The notes under the pieces were generated by a model. It was not told where the DNA came from. It saw only the letters and a list, made by a program, of their open reading frames with translations, and did no database searches. The translations under genes and the position numbers were made by a program. From assembly GCA_002478505.1 (NCBI GenBank), contig DLOP01000118.1:1-7335 (forward strand): a stretch of DNA of 7,335 bases, given 5' to 3'. The stretch comes from Lachnospiraceae bacterium UBA7481. GTDB taxonomy: Bacteria; Bacillota; Clostridia; Lachnospirales; Lachnospiraceae. Numbering within the stretch: the first letter of the stretch is position 1; every line of letters begins with the position of its first letter. Shown one piece after another: positions 1 through 5,723 of the stretch.

Positions 1-2
1 CA

Positions 3-23
3 ATTTGAGGCTCTGACTCAAAT
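3..23. other. Small inverted repeat downstream of glnS, possible terminator stem
   Basis: ATTTGAG (3-9) and CTCAAAT (17-23) are perfect 7-bp arms around a 7-nt loop, about 60 bp past the glnS stop. On the minus strand it could end the glnS transcript, but the window stops two bases beyond the stem, so a U-tract cannot be seen. The 24-85 stretch holds nothing else I can support. Confidence 0.25.
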
Positions 24-85
24 AGAGATGAAAAACGCCGCATCAAAAGCGAACTGCTTCTATCATTCATTAAAACATTTTTCCG

Positions 86-1786
86 TCATTTTGGCAATAC
101 AAAAGAACTCTTTAATCCAACGATCCGGTTAAACACCGGCGCATCCGGTTTGGAATCCCTGCAGTCCACGCAGAAAAATCCCTGTCTGACAAATTGGAAA
201 CTCTCATACGGCTTCACGTCCGCAAGAGACGGTTCCAGACAGCAGTCCTTTAATTCGATCAATGAATTCGGATTCAGATTGATGCTGCCGTCCTCTTCAT
301 TATAAACACCCTTCTCCTCGTCAACAAGATTCTCATATAAACGGACTGTCGCTTTTACCGCATAAGGCGCCGGAACCCAATGGATCGTTCCCTTAACCTT
401 TCTTGCATTAAATCCGCTGCCCTGTTTTGTCTCAGGATCATATGTGGCATGAACGACAGTAACCCTGCCGTTTTCATCCTTCTCAAAACCGGTACAGGTG
501 ACAAAGTATGCGCTCATCAGCCTGACCTCATTGCCCGGGAACAGACGGAAATATTTTTTCGGCGGTTCCTCCATAAAATCTTCCCTGTCGATATAAAGTT
601 CCCTGCAAAACGGCACCTTCCTGCTGCCCAAAGATTCATTTTCAAGGTTATTGGGGATCTCCAGTTCCTCTACCTGCCCCTCCGGATAATTGTCAATGAT
701 CAGCCGGATCGGATCCAGCGCCGCCATCACCCGGGGACGCTTCAGTTTCAGATCTTCCCTGATGCAGTATTCAAGCATGGCGTAATCCGCCGAAGCATTG
801 GCTTTGCTGACACCGCACAGCTCCACAAAACGCTGGATCGACTCCGGCGTAAATCCACGCCTCCTAAGCGCTGCAATCGATACCAGTCTCGGATCGTCCC
901 AGCCGTCCACGATACCGTCTTCCACCAGCTTCTTAATATAACGCTTTCCCGTCACAACATTAGTCAGATACATTTTGGCAAATTCAATCTGACGCGGCGG
1001 TCTCTCATATTCCAATTCCCTAACCACCCAGTCATAAAGCGGTCTGTGATCCTCAAATTCCAGCGTACAGATCGAGTGCGTGATCCCCTCGATCGCGTCC
1101 TCGATAGGATGCGCAAAGTCGTACATGGGATAGATGCACCACCTATCGCCGGTGTTGTGATGGCTCATATGGGCAACCCGGTAAATAACCGGATCCCGCA
1201 TATTCATATTCGGCGAAGCCATATCGATCTTGGCGCGAAGCACTTTTTCACCATCCGCATATTTCCCGGCTTTCATATCTTCAAACATCGCAAGGTTTTC
1301 TTCCATGCTTCTGTTGCAGGACGGATCCTCTTTGCCCGGTTCTGTCAACGTACCACGATATTCCCTGATCTGTTCCGCCGTAAGGTCGGACACATAAGCC
1401 TTACCTTTTTTGATCAGTTTGACCGCCCCTTCATACATCTGCTCAAAATAATCCGATGCAAAAAACAGCCTGTCCTCCCAATCAGCGCCCAGCCACTCAA
1501 TATCCTGTTTGATCGCCTCTACGAACTCCGTCTTTTCCTTTGTGGGATTTGTATCGTCAAAACGCATGTTGAATTTGCCGCCATACTTCTTAGCCAGTCC
1601 ATAATTTAAAAGTATGCTTTTCGCATGACCTATATGGAGATAGCCGTTCGGTTCCGGCGGGAATCTGGTATGCACTGTATCATAGACCCCCTCCGCCAGA
1701 TCCTTATCGATCGCCTGCTCAATAAAATTCTTGCTGACTCTTTCTTCTATTCCCTCATCTTTTTTTATTTCCGTCTTTTCGTCCAT
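86..1786 (-). CDS. glnS: Glutaminyl-tRNA synthetase (GlnRS), class I
   Basis: Charges tRNA-Gln with glutamine in the cytoplasm using ATP. The chosen start gives 566 residues, close to the 554 of the E. coli enzyme. The class I HIGH motif is at residues 51-54 within PPEPNGYLHIGH, followed by the Rossmann catalytic domain. The second signature loop is VVTGKRYIKK (277-286), where E. coli has VMSKRK. The acceptor-binding helical region carries GWDDPR (295-300) and LRRRGF (307-312), and the C-terminal beta-barrel anticodon-binding half carries GSRKVPF, RLFPGNEVRL and KVKGTIHWV. The frame stays open 78 codons upstream, but I chose the ATG at 1786: an AGGAGAGGAG stretch lies 13 nt before it, GlnRS homology begins just after it, and the upstream part is the leader repeat and promoter. 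The gene stands alone, divergent from the DHH gene. Many Firmicutes lack GlnRS and use GatCAB instead, so its presence fits the Clostridia that do have one. Confidence 0.96.
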   Translation of the reverse strand: MDEKTEIKKDEGIEERVSKNFIEQAIDKDLAEGVYDTVHTRFPPEPNGYLHIGHAKSILLNYGLAKKYGGKFNMRFDDTNPTKEKTEFVEAIKQDIEWLGADWEDRLFFASDYFEQMYEGAVKLIKKGKAYVSDLTAEQIREYRGTLTEPGKEDPSCNRSMEENLAMFEDMKAGKYADGEKVLRAKIDMASPNMNMRDPVIYRVAHMSHHNTGDRWCIYPMYDFAHPIEDAIEGITHSICTLEFEDHRPLYDWVVRELEYERPPRQIEFAKMYLTNVVTGKRYIKKLVEDGIVDGWDDPRLVSIAALRRRGFTPESIQRFVELCGVSKANASADYAMLEYCIREDLKLKRPRVMAALDPIRLIIDNYPEGQVEELEIPNNLENESLGSRKVPFCRELYIDREDFMEEPPKKYFRLFPGNEVRLMSAYFVTCTGFEKDENGRVTVVHATYDPETKQGSGFNARKVKGTIHWVPAPYAVKATVRLYENLVDEEKGVYNEEDGSINLNPNSLIELKDCCLEPSLADVKPYESFQFVRQGFFCVDCRDSKPDAPVFNRIVGLKSSFVLPK

Positions 1787-1799
1787 ATCGGTACTTTTT

Positions 1800-1809
1800 C
1801 TCCTCTCCT
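1800..1809 (-). promoter_or_regulatory. Ribosome binding site that decides the glnS start
   Basis: On the minus strand AGGAGAGGAG contains two overlapping anti-SD matches. The nearer AGGAG ends 13 nt before the ATG at 1786, a slightly long spacing. None of the upstream in-frame ATGs, which lie in the leader repeat or at the promoter, has a comparable site. Confidence 0.7.
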
Positions 1810-1857
1810 GTTTTTCAAGATTTATTGATTTATAGATAATGATAAAATTCGTAATCC

Positions 1858-1986
1858 GCAGTGCTGAGCTCGATTCCGCAAAGCTCCATCTCGCTCGCGG
1901 GCTTCGCCCTATGTTCACTCCTGAGATCATATGCCGCCCGTAAGCAAGCTTCCAGCGGCATATGATCTCAGTCATTCGCGCACTGC
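1858..1986 (-). repeat. Complete copy of a dispersed structured repeat in the glnS leader (candidate leader RNA)
   Basis: This 129-nt unit is read on the minus strand like glnS. It is closed by GCAGUGC (1986-1980) and GCACUGC (1864-1858). Inside are three hairpins. The first is a perfect 17-bp stem (1971-1955 with 1937-1921) around a 17-nt loop. The second is GGGC-GAA-GCCC (1909-1899). The third spans 1896-1866: stems GAGC/GCUC, GAU/AUC and GC/GC separated by symmetric GA/GA and GGA/GGA internal loops. Positions 1856-1924 match 7259-7327 at 62 of 69 bases. The predicted glnS transcription start (about 1997) lies just upstream, so the whole unit should be transcribed. It has no T-box AGGGTGGNACCGCG and I recognise no named riboswitch. 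It could be a cis-regulatory RNA, or a MITE/REP-like mobile repeat that happens to lie here. The fold was drawn by hand. Confidence 0.75.
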
Positions 1987-2003
1987 TCATTGCTTTCGCG
2001 TAC

Positions 2004-2012
2004 ATTATACCA
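2004..2012 (-). promoter_or_regulatory. Extended -10 promoter for glnS
   Basis: The minus strand reads TGGTATAAT, a perfect sigma-A -10 hexamer with the TGn extension. The -35 region 17 nt upstream is only a T-run, so the extended -10 probably carries recognition. Transcription would start near 1997, giving a leader of about 210 nt that contains the whole structured repeat. An upstream ATG at 2020 lies outside this transcript, which supports the shorter GlnRS start. Confidence 0.65.
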
Positions 2013-2075
2013 TAAAGCATACCACAAAAAAAAGATATAATAAAGAAAAAGCTGATTCTTTCTTAAATTGAGTTC

Positions 2076-2104
2076 TTGTCATAAGACACAATATTCGTTA
2101 TAAT
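2076..2104 (+). promoter_or_regulatory. Sigma-A promoter for the DHH phosphoesterase gene
   Basis: TTGTCA (2076-2081) and TATAAT (2099-2104) are separated by exactly 17 bp, close to the vegetative consensus. Transcription should start near 2111, giving a leader of about 40 nt that ends in AAAGGAG (2137-2143), 7 nt before the ATG. It is divergent from the glnS promoter; the two -10 boxes are about 90 bp apart. Confidence 0.85.
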
Positions 2105-2150
2105 AGAAAAAAAGTATTCACAAATCTAGTGAACAAAAAGGAGTAAGGAT

Positions 2151-3068
2151 ATGAGACTGATAACACGTTCTGATTTTGACGGTCTGGCTTGTGGCGCGCT
2201 TCTGTTGGAAGCCGGTATTATTGACAGCTGGAAATTTGCCCACCCTAAGGATATTCAGGATGGTCTTGTGGAGGTAACGGAAGATGATTGTTTGGCCAAT
2301 GTTCCCTATGTGGAAGGATGCGGGCTTTGGTTCGATCATCATTCAAGCGAGCACGAACGCAACCAGCTTGCAGGCAAATACAAAGGCGAAAGCCGTATTA
2401 CTCCTTCCTGTGCCCGCATTATCTATGAGTATTATGGCGGCAAAGAACGCTTTGCACATTTTGATGATATGATGGTGGCTGTGGATAAGGTGGACTCCGG
2501 CAATCTGACCATTGACGAGATCCAGAATCCCACCGGCTGGATTTTGGTTGGATTTCTGATGGATCCTCGTACCGGTCTTGGAAGATGGCGCAACTTTACC
2601 ATTCCCAATTATAAACTGATGGAAGAACTTATGGAATGCTGCCGTACTATGAGTACCGATGAAATTCTTGCCCTTCCCGATGTGGTGGAGCGCATTGAGG
2701 TATATAACGAACAGTCCGAAAAGTTCAAGGAAATGGTGAAAGCTCATACCCGCGTTGAAAAAGATGTCATCATTACTGATCTGCGCGGTGTAGATCCCAT
2801 TTATTCCGGCAACCGTTTTATGATATACAGTATGTATCCTGAACAGAATATCTCTGTATGGATCGTCAGCGGACGCGGCGGCCTGGGATGTTCCTGCGCT
2901 GTCGGATACAGCATTTTAAACCGTACCAGCAATGTGGACGTGGGTTCCCTGATGTTAAAGTACGGCGGCGGCGGGCACAAGGCGGTGGGCACATGCCAAT
3001 TTACTGACGAAACGATGGGCACACAGGTTCCGCTTCTTCTGGATGAGATTATCAACTACAAAGCATAA
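2151..3068 (+). CDS. DHH/DHHA1 family phosphoesterase
   Basis: A 305-residue cytoplasmic protein of the DHH superfamily, metal-dependent (usually Mn) enzymes that cleave phosphodiester or phosphoanhydride bonds, such as nano-RNases, c-di-AMP phosphodiesterases, RecJ and exopolyphosphatases. Motif I is TRSDFDG (5-11) with two Asp. The DHH signature is FDHH (61-64), preceded by GCGLW. A further metal-site motif is KVDSG (113-117). The C-terminal DHHA1 substrate-binding part carries KYGGGGHKAVG (270-280). It has no transmembrane segment and no CBS or GGDEF domain, so it is a stand-alone enzyme and not a GdpP- or DisA-like fusion. The start is supported by AAAGGAG 7 nt upstream. The gene is monocistronic, between its own promoter and a strong terminator. 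Similar proteins are often labelled exopolyphosphatase-like. The true substrate cannot be read from the sequence, so I give no gene symbol. Confidence 0.9.
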   Translation: MRLITRSDFDGLACGALLLEAGIIDSWKFAHPKDIQDGLVEVTEDDCLANVPYVEGCGLWFDHHSSEHERNQLAGKYKGESRITPSCARIIYEYYGGKERFAHFDDMMVAVDKVDSGNLTIDEIQNPTGWILVGFLMDPRTGLGRWRNFTIPNYKLMEELMECCRTMSTDEILALPDVVERIEVYNEQSEKFKEMVKAHTRVEKDVIITDLRGVDPIYSGNRFMIYSMYPEQNISVWIVSGRGGLGCSCAVGYSILNRTSNVDVGSLMLKYGGGGHKAVGTCQFTDETMGTQVPLLLDEIINYKA

Positions 3069-3095
3069 TTATATCCATACATAAAAATACCAGTT

Positions 3096-3146
3096 AAAAA
3101 TCACCCTGTTGCCAATCCTTACGGATAGCGTCAGGGTGATTTTTTT
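3096..3146. terminator. Bidirectional intrinsic terminator between two convergent genes
   Basis: AAAAATCACCCTG (3096-3108) pairs perfectly with CAGGGTGATTTTT (3132-3144), and a run of seven T (3140-3146) follows. The A-run on the left arm gives a U-tract on the other strand as well. The loop holds a small ATCC-TTAC-GGAT hairpin. It ends the DHH gene on the plus strand and the membrane protein gene on the minus strand. Confidence 0.92.
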
Positions 3147-3153
3147 ACTTTTC

Positions 3154-3528
3154 CTACTCTGCTACCGGTTTCAGCGCTTCTTGAAATCTTCCCATGATGC
3201 CTTTTGCAATGATGCCGGCCCCTAAGATCACCAGCGTAATCTTGGCATTGCCCAGAATCGGAAATCTTTCCCAGCCAAAAACCTGAACAAGAAGTCCGAT
3301 CACTGCGACTACCCCGATAATGCTTCCCACGATCGAAATCGGATGTCCGGGACGAGTCATTAAAAATTTATAAGAATTGGCTGCACAGAAAACCGCGCCG
3401 ATCACGCCGAGAGTAATGGCTGCAGAACGCGCGCTGTCGATCCAAAAGAGATGGATGCCGGCAAGTCCCATCCACACTAAAACGACGGAAATAATCACTT
3501 CTGCCGTAACAATAGATTTTCCTTCCAT
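3154..3528 (-). CDS. Small four-helix integral membrane protein of unknown function
   Basis: A 124-residue, strongly hydrophobic protein that I do not recognise as a named family. Four membrane segments can be read: about residues 7-29, 34-55, 64-84 and 91-112. The loops are short and a basic/amphipathic tail (KGIMGRFQEALKPVAE) follows the last one. A Thr-Arg-Pro-Gly-His-Pro loop (58-63) lies between helices 2 and 3, and Gly-rich stretches within the helices suggest tight packing. It has no cleavable signal peptide, lipobox or catalytic motif. AAAGGAG (3544-3538) lies 9 nt before the ATG, and the gene ends 8 bp from the shared terminator, so it is a real stand-alone gene. No convincing promoter was found in the 203-bp divergent region. 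Its neighbours give no functional clue. Confidence 0.82.
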   Translation of the reverse strand: MEGKSIVTAEVIISVVLVWMGLAGIHLFWIDSARSAAITLGVIGAVFCAANSYKFLMTRPGHPISIVGSIIGVVAVIGLLVQVFGWERFPILGNAKITLVILGAGIIAKGIMGRFQEALKPVAE

Positions 3529-3641
3529 ATCCGTATACTCCTTTCTAGCAATAATATTTCTGCTATTTTTAGTATGAATTTTCTAAGTTTTTTTATTCTT
3601 TTTGGGGTTTGCCAAATTTTCGTATCAAACACAATAACATT

Positions 3642-3663
3642 ATGTAAAAATGAAGTTTTACAT
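3642..3663. promoter_or_regulatory. Hyphenated palindrome, candidate operator upstream of the asparagine-synthetase-like gene
   Basis: ATGTAAAA (3642-3649) and TTTTACAT (3656-3663) are perfect 8-bp inverted arms around a 6-nt spacer. They lie in the divergent intergenic region, 68 bp before the ATG at 3732. The size and symmetry suit a dimeric repressor or activator. It could also be a chance AT-rich palindrome. It is too long to be a CcpA cre site (14 bp), and no T-run follows it as a terminator would need. Confidence 0.4.
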
Positions 3664-3731
3664 TTGTTTCCGGCATATCTTCTCCGGCAGCCGCATATTT
3701 ATGAAAACAAAGAAACGATCTGAGGATACCT

Positions 3732-5555
3732 ATGAACGGATTTTCCGGATTTTTTGATTATACTTTACAAAAAGAATATCAAGAAGAATACCTTCAGGAG
3801 AAACTAAACACAATCAGCGCTCCTCTCTGCAGAATCAGTACAGAGCCCGGCGTTCCGCTGCATACTGAACATTTTGCCGTCATCAGTTCCACCTCCTATC
3901 ACCTTTGCATCAAAGACCGCTGCTGTTATATTGCTGTGGACGGAGATGTATTTAACCGGGAAGAACTGCTTGAACTGCTGCATCAGCGCGGCTATGAAAC
4001 AAAAGACAGCTCCCTTTCCGAGATCATTCTGGTGGGCTTTATGGAATACGGCATAGAATTTATCCAAAAGTTAAACGGCAATTTCAGCATTGTGATTTTT
4101 GACGCGCGTCACGAAACACTTTACCTGTTCCGCGACCACTTCGGTACAAAACCGCTCTTTTACACCACGCAGGAGGACTGCATCATCTTTGCTTCCGAAT
4201 TAAAATCCCTCCTCGCTTATTCCGATTGTTCTCCGACCGTATCCAAAAACGGTCTCAACGAACTCTTTGGAGTTGGTCCTGCCCATACGCCGGGTAAGAC
4301 CGTGTTTGACCATATCTACGAAGTAAAACCCGCTTGCTGCATCTCGGTCAACCGTTACGGCTGCTGCTCTACGCCTTACTGGTCTTTGCCCTGCACCGCG
4401 CATTTTGCAAATTACGAAACCACTGTGCGCCATACGGCAGATCTGTTATCCGAAATCATCAACGAAGAACTGACACAGGACGAAGATTTCTGCTGTCTGC
4501 TTTCCGGCGGGATCGATTCCAGTATTGTCAGCGCATATCTTGCCAGAGCATTGAAAGAACGCGGTCAGCGGCTGGTTACGGTATCCTTTGACTTTGATCA
4601 GAATGATAAATATTTCAAAGCGTCCTCCTTCCAGCCCTCGCAGGATCGTCCTTATGTAGACGCCATGGTCAGATTCCTTGGCAGCGAACATCACTATCTT
4701 ACCTGCGATCACCAGACGCTTGCCGATATGCTAAAAGATTCCGTACGCTCCCATGACGTTCCCTGCATGGCGGATGTGGATTCCTCCCTGCTGTATTTCT
4801 GCGGGAAGGTGAAAGAGATCAAAAATGTAGCTTATACCGGAGAATGTGCTGACGAGATCTTTGGCGGTTATCCATGGTTCCACAGAGAAGATCTGCTGCA
4901 GGCGGATACTTTCCCATGGACAGCCGACTGTGCGCCCCGCAAACAGCTGTTAAATGAATCTTTTCTTGAATTTCTGAACATGGAGGATTATATCAACGAG
5001 ACATACCATAAGGCTATCCGCGGGATCAATGTACTGCCGGAAGAATCTCCTGCCGACGCCTGCAGACGTCGTTATACCTACTTAACGATCCATTGGTTCA
5101 TGCAGACGCTCCTAACCCGTATGGACCGCTGCGCGCGTTCCACCGGACTGACGGCAAGGATTCCATTTGCCGACAGAAGGCTTGCAGAATATGTCTATAA
5201 TGCGCCATGGAGCATGAAGGCAAGAAACGGACTGGTCAAATCACTGCTGCGCCAGTCTGCGGAATATCTTCTGCCCAGACAGATCCTGCTGCGCAAAAAG
5301 AGTCCTTTCCCGAAGACATACAATCCTTATTACGAAAAACTGTTATCCGATATGTTGTCAGAGGTGGTCAAAGACAGCGAATCGCCGCTGAATGATTTTC
5401 TGGATATGGAAGCGCTTCAGCAGTTTCTTTCCAACCCGAAGGACTATGGCGCGCCATGGTATGGCCAGCTGATGTGCGGACCACAGATGATGGCATATTT
5501 ATTGCAGATTGATTTCTGGATCCGCGAGTATCATATCGATATACGCATGTCCTGA
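3732..5555 (+). CDS. Asparagine synthetase-like protein with a degenerate glutaminase domain
   Basis: A 607-residue two-domain protein of the AsnB/class II glutamine amidotransferase family. The C-terminal synthetase half looks active: the ATP-pyrophosphatase P-loop SGGIDSS (258-264), GMADVDSS-like PCMADVDSS (344-352), GECADEIFGGYPWF (370-383) with the Glu expected as catalytic base, ARIPFADRRL (475-484) and RKKSPFPKTYNP (521-532). The N-terminal half keeps the fold, including KLNGNFSIVIFD (113-124) and RDHFGTKPLFY (134-144), but lacks the glutaminase machinery. It begins MNGF instead of MCGF (no Cys nucleophile). It has no RHRGPD or RLSIID segment, DG replaces the glutamine-binding NG at 70-71, and the TDTE-type Asp is Leu (SLSE, 94-97). 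It is unusually Cys-rich (21, with four CC pairs). It probably adenylates a carboxylate and takes free ammonia or another nucleophile; true asparagine synthesis is possible but unproven. A weak GAGG lies 6 nt before the start. A hairpin terminator follows. Confidence 0.85.
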   Translation: MNGFSGFFDYTLQKEYQEEYLQEKLNTISAPLCRISTEPGVPLHTEHFAVISSTSYHLCIKDRCCYIAVDGDVFNREELLELLHQRGYETKDSSLSEIILVGFMEYGIEFIQKLNGNFSIVIFDARHETLYLFRDHFGTKPLFYTTQEDCIIFASELKSLLAYSDCSPTVSKNGLNELFGVGPAHTPGKTVFDHIYEVKPACCISVNRYGCCSTPYWSLPCTAHFANYETTVRHTADLLSEIINEELTQDEDFCCLLSGGIDSSIVSAYLARALKERGQRLVTVSFDFDQNDKYFKASSFQPSQDRPYVDAMVRFLGSEHHYLTCDHQTLADMLKDSVRSHDVPCMADVDSSLLYFCGKVKEIKNVAYTGECADEIFGGYPWFHREDLLQADTFPWTADCAPRKQLLNESFLEFLNMEDYINETYHKAIRGINVLPEESPADACRRRYTYLTIHWFMQTLLTRMDRCARSTGLTARIPFADRRLAEYVYNAPWSMKARNGLVKSLLRQSAEYLLPRQILLRKKSPFPKTYNPYYEKLLSDMLSEVVKDSESPLNDFLDMEALQQFLSNPKDYGAPWYGQLMCGPQMMAYLLQIDFWIREYHIDIRMS

Positions 5556-5632
5556 TCTTATGGCAAAAGAAATACTAAGAAGATGAGATTTTCTGATATA
5601 GATTATGAATATGCATGCTTGAAAATATATGT

Positions 5633-5665
5633 AACTGTCCGGTTATCCCGGGCAGTTTCTTTTTA
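5633..5665 (+). terminator. Intrinsic terminator of the asparagine-synthetase-like gene
   Basis: AACTGTCCGG (5633-5642) pairs with CCGGGCAGTT (5648-5657), one U-G pair included, around the 5-nt loop TTATC, and TCTTTTTA follows. It lies 78 bp after the stop. The opposite strand has no good U-tract, so its role for convergent dpaB is uncertain. Confidence 0.8.
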
Positions 5666-5669
5666 TTGC

Positions 5670-5723
5670 GGTACGATCACCGTCTGGAGCTTCCTTTTTA
5701 AAGTGGCACGATCACCGGCTGGA
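5670..5723. repeat. Tandem 19-bp duplication across the dpaB 3' end
   Basis: GGTACGATCACCGTCTGGA (5670-5688) and GGCACGATCACCGGCTGGA (5705-5723) match at 17 of 19 bases, 35 bp apart. The second lies inside the last codons of dpaB (QPVIVP on the minus strand). The first lies just past the stop and would encode QTVIVPQ then TAA in another frame. This looks like a slipped duplication of the gene's tail. Confidence 0.7.

Noticed and set aside
380..1609. Long open frame on the plus strand opposite glnS (409 codons)
   Set aside because: It is a mirror of the GlnRS coding sequence, has no RBS and gives no recognisable domains; glnS homology on the other strand is unambiguous.
1899..1910. Resemblance of AGGGCGAAGCCCGCG in the glnS leader (minus strand) to the T-box AGGGTGGNACCGCG
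   Set aside because: The sequence differs at the key antiterminator positions, no specifier-loop stem or terminator is seen, and the same element precedes dpaA, which is not a tRNA-charging gene.
1858..1986. Reading the repeat as an insertion sequence or integron attC site
   Set aside because: It has no transposase, no clear target-site duplication at its ends and no RYYYAAC/GTTRRRY core sites. A non-autonomous MITE origin remains possible and is noted in the findings.
3544..3580. Possible minus-strand promoter TTCATA-16-TATTAT for the membrane protein gene
   Set aside because: Transcription would begin on top of the ribosome binding site, leaving no usable leader; the -35 match is weak.
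3609..3643. Possible plus-strand promoter starting TTGCCA upstream of the asparagine-synthetase-like gene
   Set aside because: No -10 hexamer with more than weak similarity lies 16-18 bp downstream; CATTAT is 23 bp away.
3669..3689. Direct repeat TCCGGCA (3669-3675 and 3683-3689) upstream of the asparagine-synthetase-like gene
   Set aside because: Only 7 bp, two copies, with no matching symmetry or promoter; it could easily be chance.
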